A DNA stretch of 64,000 bases, taken from Paracoccus albus. Its GTDB lineage: Bacteria > Pseudomonadota > Alphaproteobacteria > Rhodobacterales > Rhodobacteraceae. The notes under the pieces are model-generated. The model did not search any database. It was not told the origin of the DNA and saw nothing but the letters and a program-made list of their open reading frames with translations. Location: positions 2,954,501 to 3,018,500 of the forward strand of contig NZ_CP115775.1 of NCBI RefSeq assembly GCF_027913035.1, written 5' to 3'. Numbering within the stretch: position 1 is the stretch's first letter; each line of letters opens with the position of its first letter. Both the position numbers and the translations under genes were made by a program. Of this stretch, positions 18,504 through 26,902 are shown in pieces.

Positions 18504-19367
18504 TTATCGCTCGTTCAGATCGCGCTCATCGGTATCGCGACCTTCGATCTCAACCTCTGTCTTGCGGACCGTGTCTTCCACATGCTCGGTGCGGGTTTCC
18601 CGCTTCTTGGCCAGTTCGATTTCCTCAACGACACGCGCCTCCTTGTCAACGATAGCTTCCTCAGAGTGCTCGCGTGCCTCGATCACGCGCTCTTCAAACG
18701 CACCCGCACCAGCTTCCCGGTCAACCGGATTGCGCTGAATTTCAACGCGCTCCGACGTCAGTTGGACATCTTCCGACACCGGAACCTCTCGGACATAGGA
18801 CCGGACCCGCACAGTGCCAAGGTCTACATCGCGCTTGCCGATATTTAGCTGCTCTTCGACGACATCGATCTTTTCACCGGTTGCGTCGACGTCGCGGGCG
18901 AGTGCCGGATCGGCGGATGTGTCATGACGTTCGGTCACGGCAAGCGCGGGATCGCCCGCGGCATAGGCGCCGGGAGTGCTCATGTAAGCTGTCTGATCCC
19001 AGCCATCACCGCGCCATTCGTCTTCACGCGCATCCAGATCGACAGAACCTTCGCTTTCCAGGACTTCCAGCGACGGTGCGACCAGATTTTCCGGCACATT
19101 CGTAGCGGTCACAAGATAACCACCGCGGCTGAGACCCTCGGCATAGGCAGCCCGGTCCTCATCGGGGAAAAAGAAATCCCCAAGGGCTTCGAAAAAACCA
19201 CGGCTTTCCGTTTCTTCATGGCGTACTTCGCCGTAGCCTGGGTTCGATTCGCCATGTAACACAACATCCGTAGCGCCGATTTCCCGCAGCGCCGCAGCCG
19301 CCCTGTCGGCCTCGGCCTTGGTGTCGAACATTGCAGATAGAGTGCGGCCTGTTGATTCATAGGTCAT
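18504..19367 (-). CDS. stress-type protein with DUF2382 (YsnF/AvaK-like) domain
   Basis: A 287-residue soluble, highly charged protein. Residues 8-110 look like the YflT/GSP17M-type heat-induced stress domain (LSAMFDTKAEADRAAAALRE and GYLVTATNVPENLVAPSLEV). Residues 160-275 form a DUF2382 domain with VVEEQLNIGKRDVDLGTV, RVRSYVREVPVSEDVQL, RVEIQRNPVDRE and a very acidic tail. The biochemical function is unknown. It overlaps the end of a second DUF2382 gene by 11 bases, so they are co-translated. Similar proteins are associated with general stress responses in bacteria; a PhyR-EcfG system occurs elsewhere in the window. Confidence 0.85.
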   Translation of the reverse strand: MTYESTGRTLSAMFDTKAEADRAAAALREIGATDVVLHGESNPGYGEVRHEETESRGFFEALGDFFFPDEDRAAYAEGLSRGGYLVTATNVPENLVAPSLEVLESEGSVDLDAREDEWRGDGWDQTAYMSTPGAYAAGDPALAVTERHDTSADPALARDVDATGEKIDVVEEQLNIGKRDVDLGTVRVRSYVREVPVSEDVQLTSERVEIQRNPVDREAGAGAFEERVIEAREHSEEAIVDKEARVVEEIELAKKRETRTEHVEDTVRKTEVEIEGRDTDERDLNER

Positions 19368-19881
19368 TGTCTTCCTCCTTCAGGTTGGTCGCGCTGTTGG
19401 GCGCTTCCTCATTGACAGCTTCGTCTGCTTCCAGACGGGTTTCGATGACGCGCTGACTGCGCAAGCTGACCGGAACTTCAACCGTTTCACGAGTTTCGGA
19501 ACGGATGAGATGCACCTCCTCGACCAGCACCAGTTCGGTGCGAAGCACCACGCGCTCTTCGAGGACGGGAATGATGGTAATGTTGCCTTCCTCGCGAATT
19601 GGTGGAGCAACTTTAACCACCTCGTCCCGCGGAACGCGTTTAACTTCGACATTTGAGCTGTTCAGGGTCGCAGAGACAATTTCATCGTGCGTTTCTGTGA
19701 CCGTTTCCAAACTGACGCCACCTTGATCGACGACGCGCTTGCGGATCGTAGCAACTTCTTCCGCAAGTGAAATTTTGCGGTGGGTGTCCCCCTCGCTTTG
19801 ATTCAGGTCGTCACGAGATTTGGCGTCTTCGTCAGCCACCGGGGCCCCCGTTCGCGGTTGCATCTCATGAGAAACACTCAT
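19357..19881 (-). CDS. DUF2382 domain protein
   Basis: A 174-residue charged protein made mainly of one DUF2382 domain: ISLAEEVATIRKRVVDQGG, VEVKRVPRDEVVKVAPP, VLEERVVLRTELVLVEEVHL and VSLRSQRVIETRL. It repeats the same sequence pattern as its downstream neighbour, so the pair probably arose by domain duplication. An ATG at 19863 is an alternative start. No signal peptide or membrane span is seen. Function unknown; its packing with the neighbour suggests they act together. Confidence 0.82.
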   Translation of the reverse strand: MSVSHEMQPRTGAPVADEDAKSRDDLNQSEGDTHRKISLAEEVATIRKRVVDQGGVSLETVTETHDEIVSATLNSSNVEVKRVPRDEVVKVAPPIREEGNITIIPVLEERVVLRTELVLVEEVHLIRSETRETVEVPVSLRSQRVIETRLEADEAVNEEAPNSATNLKEEDNDL

Positions 19882-20076
19882 CGGCAGCGTCGGTTCTGCT
19901 AATCTAAATCAAAGGAACGGATTGCGCGGAAGCCGCGCGAGAAAATTAATCCTGAATTCGGGGTCTTAATGACGTTTTCTTGCGTTCGGTGGCCGAAGAA
20001 TCAAAAAAGTTGGTGACTAAAGTTGAGTTTGCCCCGGTTTTGGCCGAACGGTTTTGATAAGTAACAACGCCAGAGA

Positions 20077-20230
20077 TCAGGGCTCGTCGTCATAGTCGCC
20101 ATAAACAACGGCCGCCGCACAGACCATCATTGAGAAGAATTCCTTTGGACAGCTATCCTGTCTTGTCGCACCGCGCCGCCGATTCATCAGCCTACCGAGC
20201 GCGGTCTCGGCCCGATTTCGCACTTTGTGC
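20077..20230 (-). pseudogene. short C-terminal remnant of an IS5-like transposase, in a 669-base gene-poor gap
   Basis: One minus-strand frame reads KVRNRAETALGRLMNRRRG, ATRQDSCPKEFFSMMVCAAA and a stop at 20077. The order Arg-Asn-Arg-x-Glu, LxRL, ATRxD, then a hydrophobic final helix follows the C-terminus of IS5-type transposases, though with weak identity. The rest of the gap 19882-20550 contains AT-richer DNA in front of the DUF2382 genes and an open plus-strand frame that overlaps this remnant and resembles nothing I know. Confidence 0.4.
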
Positions 20231-20550
20231 GGGTGCTTGTCTTAACGGATGGTTCTATTGCGCTGCTCTTGGCCGGGATGGTCCGCAGGGCTTAGTAAAG
20301 AAAGGCTCAAAACGCGCCGTCTGCAGAACTATGCGACGGAGAAGATCAGACATGTTCAACGCTTGGCTTTCGAAGCGTGAATCATGCCGCCATGCAGGAA
20401 TTACTTGTCTCCGACACCAAAGATTCGGCGACAGAGACGAGGCCCTCGATTTTTTATGCGCTTCCTTCGGATTTCGCGTGTCCCGGCCGCAACGGAATAT
20501 GCCCACATCGCATAACCGACGCCTGGCCGACGATTGGGACAGACAGAACG

Positions 20551-21330
20551 TCACATTGTAACGTTCAGTGCGCCGCCATCGAGAAGCAGGTTTTGGCCGA
20601 CGATAAACTTTGCCTGCTCGCTACACAGAAAGGCGCAGGCTGCGCCGAAATCTCCTGCCTCGCCATAGCGGCCGGCCGGAATACTTGCTTGTCGGCGCGC
20701 CCTGGCCTCTTCAATCGAAATACCCTCTGCCTTGGCAGTCCCGCCATCAAGGCTATCGGCACGGGCCGTCGCATGAAGTCCGGGCAGCAGGTTGTTCACA
20801 TTCACGCCATGCTTGATGACATCGCGGGACATGCCTGCGACGAAACCGGTCAGACCGGTCCTTGCCGTGTTGGATAGCCCCAGTACCGCAATGGGGGCAC
20901 GAACCGCTGCGGATGTTATGTTGACGACCCGGCCCCAGCGGCGCTCCATCATACCGGGCACCGTCGCTTGCATAAGGGCAATAGCGGTCAGCATGTTTGA
21001 ATCAACGGCTTTGATAAAGTCGTCCCGCGACCAGTCCAGCCAATGCCCCGGCGGTGGACCGCCCGCGTTGTTAACGAGAATATCGAGATCGCCCGCAGCT
21101 TCCAACACCTTCGCCCGACCCTCGTCCGTCGTAATGTCGGCGGCGACGTGGTCAACCGTTACGCCGTAGCGGTCGGCCAGCTCGGCGGCGGTATTCGCCA
21201 GGGCTTCCTCTCCACGCGCATTTATAACCAGATCAACGCCTTCCGCTGCCAACGCCTCGGCGCACCCCCGGCCCAGCCCCTTGGACGCGGCGCAGACCAA
21301 TGCGCGCTTTCCCCTGATGCCCAAATCCAT
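20551..21330 (-). CDS. SDR-family protein with non-canonical active site
   Basis: A 259-residue short-chain dehydrogenase/reductase fold. The cofactor loop is ALVCAASKGLGRGCAEALA near residue 10, then VDHVAADITTDEGR and LVNNAGGPPPGH. The catalytic Ser is present in INITSAAVRAP, but where the YxxxK pair should follow 13 residues later the sequence reads SNTAR, so Tyr is Ser and Lys is Arg. A recognised SDR subgroup has LSNxxR here. Whether it catalyses a redox reaction is therefore uncertain. It is divergent from a DUF1269 gene and convergent with nothing obvious. Confidence 0.88.
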   Translation of the reverse strand: MDLGIRGKRALVCAASKGLGRGCAEALAAEGVDLVINARGEEALANTAAELADRYGVTVDHVAADITTDEGRAKVLEAAGDLDILVNNAGGPPPGHWLDWSRDDFIKAVDSNMLTAIALMQATVPGMMERRWGRVVNITSAAVRAPIAVLGLSNTARTGLTGFVAGMSRDVIKHGVNVNNLLPGLHATARADSLDGGTAKAEGISIEEARARRQASIPAGRYGEAGDFGAACAFLCSEQAKFIVGQNLLLDGGALNVTM

Positions 21331-21386
21331 CGAACCCTCCTGTATGTTAAGGGCAAAGGAAACGCGCCCGGCACGGTTTGTCCAGA

Positions 21387-21412
21387 GGAACCTGCCAAAG
21401 CGTCGGAGAGTT
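21387..21412 (+). promoter_or_regulatory. candidate EcfG-type promoter upstream of the DUF1269 gene
   Basis: GGAAC at 21387-21391 and GTT at 21410-21412 are 18 bases apart, which fits the general stress sigma factor consensus GGAAC-N16/17-xGTT of alphaproteobacteria. The DUF1269 start lies 77 bases further on. The match is short, so it is only a candidate. Confidence 0.45.
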
Positions 21413-21488
21413 GATTTGCGGAAGCGCCACGGCCGCTTGCAACAGAATGGCGGCGATCACAGTGGGGATAATCTGGAAAGGGTATAAA

Positions 21489-22028
21489 ATGTCCGATCTT
21501 CTGGTTGTTGCATTCGACGACGAAGCCACCGGCTTTGAACTGCGTGCGGAGTTGGTCAAGCTGCAAAGCGAATATCTCATCAAGCTGGAGGACGCCGTGG
21601 TCGTGACGCGCCCCTCTGCTGACGATATCCAGCTGCATCAGGCGATGAACCTGACGGCGGCAGGTGCGCTTGGCGGGACGTTCTGGGGGACCTTGGTGGG
21701 GCTGTTGTTTCTGAACCCACTTGTCGGCGCCGCAGTCGGTGCGGGCTCGGGTGCTTTGGCGGGGTATCTGACGGACTATGGCGTTAATGATGATTTCATG
21801 CGCGAAGTTGGCCAGAAGGTTACGCCGGGTGGTTCAGCGGTATTCCTGCTTATCCGGGAAATGACTGCGGATAAGGTGCTGGACCGGATTTCAGACTTCC
21901 ACAAACGTGGGCGAGTTATTCAGACCTCGCTTTCGAACGAGGACGAAGGGCGGCTGCGTGAAGCTTTGGCGGGTGAGGGTGCGCCGACTGTCCCGCCAGC
22001 AACGTCTGCGCCGGAAGCCAACAGCTGA
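21489..22028 (+). CDS. DUF1269 family membrane protein
   Basis: A 179-residue protein with the DUF1269 layout: an N-terminal ferredoxin-like part (LLVVAFDDEATGFELRAEL, VVVTRPSADD), a glycine-rich hydrophobic hairpin at residues 55-95 (GALGGTFWGTLVGLLFLNPL and GAAVGAGSGALAGYLTDYG), and a second soluble part. The hydrophobic centre may insert in the membrane or form a glycine-zipper. The ATG at 21489 is preceded by GGAAAGGG. Function is unknown. The upstream EcfG-like promoter suggests membership in the general stress response. Confidence 0.88.
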   Translation: MSDLLVVAFDDEATGFELRAELVKLQSEYLIKLEDAVVVTRPSADDIQLHQAMNLTAAGALGGTFWGTLVGLLFLNPLVGAAVGAGSGALAGYLTDYGVNDDFMREVGQKVTPGGSAVFLLIREMTADKVLDRISDFHKRGRVIQTSLSNEDEGRLREALAGEGAPTVPPATSAPEANS

Positions 22029-22077
22029 GCGAAGGTGAGGCTTGACGGCATATGTAAGGCCATGACACGACGCAAAA

Positions 22078-22803
22078 ATGCGTCATCATGCCCAAGAGGA
22101 TGAGTTAATTGATGACGCCGTCGCGCCCCAATCGCGACGGCGTTTTTCTTTGCTACGCTGGCTGTTGGGTTGGTTTGTCTGGCTTGGTTGGCGGTTTGCG
22201 ATAGCGATCTTTGTGCTGGTTTTGCTTTTCGCGGTGATCAATCCCCCCACGACCTGGACGATAATCCGCAACGCTCGCGACTATCCGATTGCCGACCGGC
22301 AGTGGGCGGAAATCGAGGAGATTTCGCCTGTCATGCTGCGCTCTGTCGTTGCCGCAGAGGACGCCAATTTCTGCAACCACTGGGGTTTCGACATGCAGGA
22401 GATCCGGCGTGTTATCGCGCAGGGGCGCGGTGGTGGCGCGTCAACCATCAGCCAGCAGGTCGTGAAGAATGTGTATCTTTGGCAGGACCGAAGCTGGCCG
22501 CGCAAATCGCTGGAAGCCCTGGTCACGCCAGTGGTTGAGGCTGTCTGGTCCAAAAAGAGAATACTGGAAGTGTATCTGAACGTGGCAGAGTTCGGACCCG
22601 GTATATTCGGTATCAGCGCTGCCGCGCGTCACCATTTCGGAACGACACCGGATCAGTTGGATCGCGTTCAGGCTGCGCGGCTTGCGGCCGTTCTGCCAGC
22701 ACCCAAGCAGCGCGGCACTGCACAGCCCAGCCAACGATCACGATCCATAGCCGACGGCGCGGCAACCATTGCAAAGGACGGTCGCGATTCCTGTTTCAGA
22801 TAG
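22078..22803 (+). CDS. mtgA: monofunctional biosynthetic peptidoglycan transglycosylase
   Basis: MtgA polymerises lipid II into glycan strands. The 241-residue protein has a cytoplasmic tail, one membrane span at about residues 28-52 (LGWRFAIAIFVLVLLFAVIN) and a periplasmic GT51 domain. The first catalytic Glu lies in VAAEDANFCNHWGFD, and the second motif region is GASTISQQVVKNVYLW, followed by KRILEVYLNVAEFGPGIFG. It lacks a penicillin-binding transpeptidase domain. It is convergent with clpP across a strong hairpin. Confidence 0.95.
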   Translation: MRHHAQEDELIDDAVAPQSRRRFSLLRWLLGWFVWLGWRFAIAIFVLVLLFAVINPPTTWTIIRNARDYPIADRQWAEIEEISPVMLRSVVAAEDANFCNHWGFDMQEIRRVIAQGRGGGASTISQQVVKNVYLWQDRSWPRKSLEALVTPVVEAVWSKKRILEVYLNVAEFGPGIFGISAAARHHFGTTPDQLDRVQAARLAAVLPAPKQRGTAQPSQRSRSIADGAATIAKDGRDSCFR

Positions 22804-22835
22804 GATCCCAGCCGCATGCCGTGACGGCAAAAGCA

Positions 22836-22866
22836 AAGGGCCGGACAGATGATCTGTCCGGCCCTT
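22836..22866. terminator. bidirectional terminator between mtgA and clpP
   Basis: AAGGGCCGGACAGAT and its exact complement ATCTGTCCGGCCCTT form a 15-bp inverted repeat with one base between; the working hairpin is about 13 bp with a five-base loop. It lies in the gap of two convergent genes. T-rich flanks are short on both sides. Confidence 0.75.
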
Positions 22867-22882
22867 ACTATAGCGAGGTTCT

Positions 22883-23509
22883 TTACTTCAGATCATCTAC
22901 TGAATTGATGACCTTGCCCAAAAGACCGTAATCCAGTGCTTCTTGCGTATTCAGCCAGAAGTCGCGGCGTGTGTCTTTCTCGATCTTATCGACACTTTGA
23001 CCCGTGGCTTCTGCAAAGATCTGATTCAGCCGTTCGCGCATCAGACGGACCTGTTCAGCCTGGATCATCATATCGCTGGACGTACCACGAATGCCGCCAG
23101 AGGGCTGGTGAAGCAGAAAGCGCGTGTTGGGCAGGCAATAGCGATTCTCCTTCGCCGCACCGACAAAGATCAGCGCACCGGCCGAAGCCACCCAGCCAGA
23201 GCCGATGCAGCGCACGGTCGGACGGATGAACTTGATCATATCGTGAATCATATCGCCGGATTCGACGTGGCCGCCGGGCGAAGAGATCAGCATCGTGATC
23301 GGATCGTCGCTTTCTTCAGACAGCGCAAGAAGATGCGCCACGGTGCGCTGTGCCAGCTTGTCGTTGATCTCACCGGCGACAATCACATTGCGGGATTTGA
23401 AGTAGAGTTTGCCGATATTGCCGGCATCCGGCAGGCCCAGACCCTCTTGCTTCGGCTGTTCTTCTTCGCGCTCGTCTTCTTCTTCGTCGTCCAGCCAAAT
23501 CTTGGGCAT
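22883..23509 (-). CDS. ClpP-family serine protease with acidic N-terminal extension
   Basis: A 208-residue ClpP-like peptidase. The catalytic Ser is in GSGWVASAGALIFVG, the His in TRFLLHQPSGG, and the Asp in EKDTRRDFWLN. Before the ClpP fold there is a strongly acidic stretch (LDDEEEDEREEEQPKQE) not found in classical ClpP. This matches the second, clpX-unlinked ClpP type of Rhodobacteraceae. No clpX or tig lies nearby; the neighbours are grpE and hrcA. The ATG at 23509 (MPKIWLD) is chosen because GAGGTT precedes it; an upstream ATG would add 12 residues and overlap grpE by 4 bases. Confidence 0.9.
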   Translation of the reverse strand: MPKIWLDDEEEDEREEEQPKQEGLGLPDAGNIGKLYFKSRNVIVAGEINDKLAQRTVAHLLALSEESDDPITMLISSPGGHVESGDMIHDMIKFIRPTVRCIGSGWVASAGALIFVGAAKENRYCLPNTRFLLHQPSGGIRGTSSDMMIQAEQVRLMRERLNQIFAEATGQSVDKIEKDTRRDFWLNTQEALDYGLLGKVINSVDDLK

Positions 23510-23541
23510 GTTAACCTCTTGTTTCAGTGATTGCACCAGCG

Positions 23542-24093
23542 TCACGCGCCGGGGTTGGAGCTTACGCCGACCTTCGCGGGACGCAACAGCCGGTCATGCA
23601 GCATGAAGCCCGGCTCCATCAGTTGGATGATATCGCCGGCTTTCGTGTTCGGAAGCGGTGCCTCAAACATCGCCTCATGATGCTCTGGATCGAATTTGGT
23701 GCCCACTTCGGGGCGCAGAACGGTAATGCCATGCTTCCCAAATACATTGCCCAGCTCGCGAAGGGTCAGTTCGACGCCCTCCAGCAGCGCTGTATTCGCA
23801 CCGCGCTGTTCCTCGGGTACCGCATCAAGGGCCCGGTGAAGGTGGTCATAGACAGGCAGCAGGTCGCGGGCCAGGCGTGTTCCGCCATATCGTTCGGCAT
23901 CGCGGCGCTCTTTATCCGCGCGTTTGCGGGCGTTTTCCGCATCGGCAAGCGCGCGCATGAAACGGTCGCGCATCTCATCACGTTCTGCGGTCAGACGTTC
24001 AACAATATCGTCCTCGTCACTCAACGGGTCCATGAAATCCTCGGGCAGAGGGGACTCCTCGGGTGGCAGCTCATCGGAATTTTGATCGCTCAT
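23542..24093 (-). CDS. grpE: nucleotide exchange factor GrpE
   Basis: GrpE releases ADP from DnaK. The 183-residue protein has an acidic N-terminal part, a long coiled coil (ERLTAERDEMRDRFMRALAD and AENARKRADKERRDAERYG), and the beta-wing domain with HHEAMFEAPLPNTKAGDI and LMEPGFMLHDRLLRPAKVGV. It lies 5 bases after hrcA in the same orientation. dnaK and dnaJ are not in the window. Confidence 0.97.
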   Translation of the reverse strand: MSDQNSDELPPEESPLPEDFMDPLSDEDDIVERLTAERDEMRDRFMRALADAENARKRADKERRDAERYGGTRLARDLLPVYDHLHRALDAVPEEQRGANTALLEGVELTLRELGNVFGKHGITVLRPEVGTKFDPEHHEAMFEAPLPNTKAGDIIQLMEPGFMLHDRLLRPAKVGVSSNPGA

Positions 24094-24098
24094 CCTCT

Positions 24099-25154
24099 TT
24101 ATCCTTTCACACCGGACAGCACGCGCCCGACCAGTTGCGCCGTATAGTCAACGATCGGCACGATGCGACCGTAATTCAGCCGCGTCGGACCAATCACGCC
24201 CACAGCGCCAATGATCTTTCGGTCGGTGTTCATATAGGGAGAAACCACCAGAGAGGAACCGGAAAGTGAAAAAAGCTTGTTCTCAGAGCCGATAAAAATG
24301 CGAACACCGTCGCCGCCCTCGGTCAGTTCCAGAAAGCTTGCGATATCACGCTTGCGTTCCAGATCGTCGAACAGGACGCGGATGCGGTCCAGATCGGCAA
24401 ACTGCGCGCCCAGCAGATTGGCACGACCACGCACGATCAGCCGTGCATCGCTGTCCTCTCCGTCCCATGCGGCAAAGCCCTGCTCGATCAGATCTGCGGC
24501 AAGGTTGTCCAGCTCTTTCCGGCGGCGGATGATATCCCGCGCGATCTCATCGCGAAGCTCGCTGAGCGTGCGGCCTTCGGCCAGGGCGTTAAGGTAATTC
24601 CCGGCCTCACGCATGGAGGATGGTGTTTGGCCCGGCGGCGGGCTGAACAGGCGGTTTTCGACATGGCCGTCAGAAAATACCAGAACGACAAGCGCCCTGT
24701 CCGTACCAAGGCTGACAAATTCGATATGCCGGATCGGGGCTTCATGCTTTGGCGTCAGAACAAGGCTGGCCCCATGCGTCAGCGCCGACAACGCACCGCC
24801 CACGCGATCAAGCAGAGCAGACACATCGGAGGATTCGGTATCCAGCGTCTGTTCGATCCTTTCTCGGTCGGTCGGGGCGACGGGATCAACCTCCATCAGC
24901 CCATCAACAAACAGCCGCAGGCCCTGCTGTGTCGGACGCCTGCCGGCAGAGACATGCGGCGCGTCCAGAAGCCCCAGATACTCCAGGTCCTGCATGACGT
25001 TGCGGATTGTCGCTGCGCTGACCTTTTCGGTCATGTCACGCATCAACGTGCGCGAGCCGACCGGCTCTCCTGTCATCAGGTAGCTTTCCACAACGCGGCG
25101 GAACACTTCGCGCGAGCGTTCGTTGAGTTCGTCAAGCATGGGTTGACTTGTCAT
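24099..25154 (-). CDS. hrcA: heat-inducible transcription repressor HrcA
   Basis: HrcA represses chaperone operons by binding CIRCE elements. The 351-residue protein has an N-terminal winged helix (LNERSREVFRRVVESYLM, SAATIRNVMQDLEYLGLLD and SAGRRPTQQGLRLFVD) and a GAF-like domain, ending VDYTAQLVGRVLSG. The ATG at 25154 gives the usual MTSQPMLDELNERS start; an upstream in-frame ATG would overlap the divergent rph gene. No CIRCE inverted repeat is visible in the 62-base gap to rph. Confidence 0.96.
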   Translation of the reverse strand: MTSQPMLDELNERSREVFRRVVESYLMTGEPVGSRTLMRDMTEKVSAATIRNVMQDLEYLGLLDAPHVSAGRRPTQQGLRLFVDGLMEVDPVAPTDRERIEQTLDTESSDVSALLDRVGGALSALTHGASLVLTPKHEAPIRHIEFVSLGTDRALVVLVFSDGHVENRLFSPPPGQTPSSMREAGNYLNALAEGRTLSELRDEIARDIIRRRKELDNLAADLIEQGFAAWDGEDSDARLIVRGRANLLGAQFADLDRIRVLFDDLERKRDIASFLELTEGGDGVRIFIGSENKLFSLSGSSLVVSPYMNTDRKIIGAVGVIGPTRLNYGRIVPIVDYTAQLVGRVLSGVKG

Positions 25155-25216
25155 GTGGGCTTGCGTCCGTCCTTGGCTGACCTGTATCTGGACGCCGAAA
25201 CAGGAAAGGAAATCCC

Positions 25217-25927
25217 ATGCGTCCTTCGGGCCGAAATTTAAGCGAAATGCGGCCGATTTCAATCGAGACCGGTGTTATGGCACATGCAGAAGGCTCTTGC
25301 CTGATAAAAGTTGGTGCGACGCATGTGTTGTGTTCCGCCTCGATAGAGGAGAAGGCCCCGCCCTTTCTGCGTGGCAGCGGACAAGGCTGGGTGACGGCAG
25401 AATACGGGATGCTGCCGCGTGCAACCAACACCCGCAATCGGCGGGAAGCGGCATCGGGCAAGCAGGGCGGAAGAACAGTGGAAATTCAGCGACTTATCGG
25501 AAGGTCGCTGCGTGCGGGCGTAGATCGCCGCGCCCTGGGTGAACGCCAGATCGTCGTCGATTGCGATGTCATACAGGCTGATGGCGGAACCCGCTGTGCG
25601 TCGATCACCGGCGGCTGGGTTGCGCTGCGTCTGGCGGCCAACAAGCTGCTGGAGGCCGGTCTGGTAACCTCTGACCCGCTGCTTGACCACGTTGCCGCGG
25701 TTTCGTGCGGGATCTACGCGGGTCAACCCGTGGTCGATCTGGACTATCCCGAAGACAGCGAAGCGGGAACAGACGGCAATTTCGTCATGACCGGCGCAGG
25801 CAATCTGATCGAGGTGCAGATGTCGGCTGAAGGCGCGACCTTCACCCGCGATCAGATGGGCCAGCTTCTGGATCTGGCAGAGGCCGGTATTGCCGAGCTT
25901 GTCGCCGCGCAAAAGGCCGCAATCTGA
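25217..25927 (+). CDS. rph: ribonuclease PH
   Basis: RNase PH trims tRNA 3' ends by phosphorolysis. The 236-residue sequence begins [19 protein letters not shown], has [20 protein letters not shown] and [20 protein letters not shown], and ends in the usual helix. It is divergent from hrcA and overlaps rdgB by one base (TGATG). The order rph-rdgB-hemW is common in alphaproteobacteria. Confidence 0.97.
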   Translation: MRPSGRNLSEMRPISIETGVMAHAEGSCLIKVGATHVLCSASIEEKAPPFLRGSGQGWVTAEYGMLPRATNTRNRREAASGKQGGRTVEIQRLIGRSLRAGVDRRALGERQIVVDCDVIQADGGTRCASITGGWVALRLAANKLLEAGLVTSDPLLDHVAAVSCGIYAGQPVVDLDYPEDSEAGTDGNFVMTGAGNLIEVQMSAEGATFTRDQMGQLLDLAEAGIAELVAAQKAAI

Positions 25928-26535
25928 TGCGGCGCTTCGACGGCAAACGCCTGCTGGTCGCAACCCACAATGCCGGCAAACTGGACGAAATGCGTGCCCT
26001 GCTTGCGCCATACGAGGTTGAAGTGGTGGGCGCTGCAGAGATGGGCCTGTCGGAGCCTGTGGAGACCGAGGATAATTTTGCCGGCAACGCACGGATAAAG
26101 GCCAAAGCGGCGGTAGAGGCCACCGGCCTGCCCGCCCTGGCTGATGACAGCGGCATCAGCGTGGACGGGCTGGACGGTGCGCCGGGCGTCTACACCGCCG
26201 ATTGGGCCGAAACCGGTAACGGTCGCGATTTCGGCATGGCGATGGAGCGGACATGGCGAGAGCTGGAGGAGCGGAACGCCCCCTTCCCCCGGACAGCCCA
26301 GTTCCGCTGCACATTGGTGCTTGCCTGGCCGGATGGCCATGAAGAGATCTTCGAAGGCATTCTGCCCGGTCAGATCATCTGGCCGCCTCAGGGCGCGCAG
26401 GGTCACGGCTATGATCCGATTTTTCAACCGGATGGTCACGAGATGACGCTGGGCGTGATGAGCCCTGATCAAAAGAACGCTGTCAGTCACCGTTCCATCG
26501 CTGTGGCCAAGATGCTGGATGGCTGCTTTGCATAG
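25927..26535 (+). CDS. rdgB: dITP/XTP pyrophosphatase (HAM1 family)
   Basis: This enzyme hydrolyses non-canonical nucleotides such as dITP and XTP to monophosphates. The 202-residue protein shows the substrate-loop motif VATHNAGKLDEMRA at the N-terminus, TEDNFAGNARIKAKAA, LADDSGISVDGLDGAPGVY and the C-terminal QGHGYDPIFQPDG and VSHRSIAVAKM. It is coupled to rph by a one-base overlap. Confidence 0.97.
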   Translation: MRRFDGKRLLVATHNAGKLDEMRALLAPYEVEVVGAAEMGLSEPVETEDNFAGNARIKAKAAVEATGLPALADDSGISVDGLDGAPGVYTADWAETGNGRDFGMAMERTWRELEERNAPFPRTAQFRCTLVLAWPDGHEEIFEGILPGQIIWPPQGAQGHGYDPIFQPDGHEMTLGVMSPDQKNAVSHRSIAVAKMLDGCFA

Positions 26536-26902
26536 GATCTCGACCGGCTCGCCATTTGAAAAAACGATGGGTTACAGCCGCGCGGTCGTGAAAGGCCCGT
26601 GGTGTTTCGTATCAGGCGTCACAGGCTATGACTATGCAACGATGATCATGCCGGATGACGTGGCAGAGCAGGCGCGGAACTGCTTCAGAACAATCGCCTC
26701 TGTTCTGGAGCAGGCCGGTTTCGCGATGTCTGACATTGTCCGCGTGCAATATACTGTCGCCGATGCCGCACTCGTCAACGCGGCCATTCCTGTGCTCGGC
26801 GAGTTTCTGGGGGACATTCGTCCCGCGGCGACAATGGTGGTCGCCGGGATGATCAAGCCCGAAATGAAGATCGAAATCGAAGTAACTGCGCTGAAGGAAT
26901 GA
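26519..26902 (+). CDS. RidA-family protein
   Basis: A 127-residue RidA/YjgF/YER057c-type protein; the best-known members hydrolyse reactive enamines and imines. Conserved pieces are GYSRAVVKGPWCFVSGVTGY, QARNCFRTIASVLEQAGF and RPAATMVVAGM. The last piece replaces the Arg-rich RSTVxV motif of archetypal RidA by ATMVVAG, so deaminase activity is uncertain. Its start overlaps the rdgB end by 17 bases and its stop overlaps the hemW start by 4, so the genes are one transcript. Confidence 0.88.
   Translation: MAALHRISTGSPFEKTMGYSRAVVKGPWCFVSGVTGYDYATMIMPDDVAEQARNCFRTIASVLEQAGFAMSDIVRVQYTVADAALVNAAIPVLGEFLGDIRPAATMVVAGMIKPEMKIEIEVTALKE

Noticed and set aside
19872..19897. AGAAC-N17-GTTT on the minus strand at the start of the DUF2382 pair, resembling an EcfG promoter
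   Set aside because: The first base of the -35 is off consensus, and the -10 would lie inside the coding region unless translation starts at the ATG at 19863 with almost no leader.
20130..20561. 143-residue plus-strand open frame in the gap before the SDR gene
   Set aside because: It overlaps an IS-like remnant on the other strand, runs into the SDR gene, has no ribosome site that stands out and matches nothing known.
25155..25216. Search for a CIRCE element between hrcA and rph
   Set aside because: No TTAGCACTC/GAGTGCTAA inverted repeat is visible in this gap.
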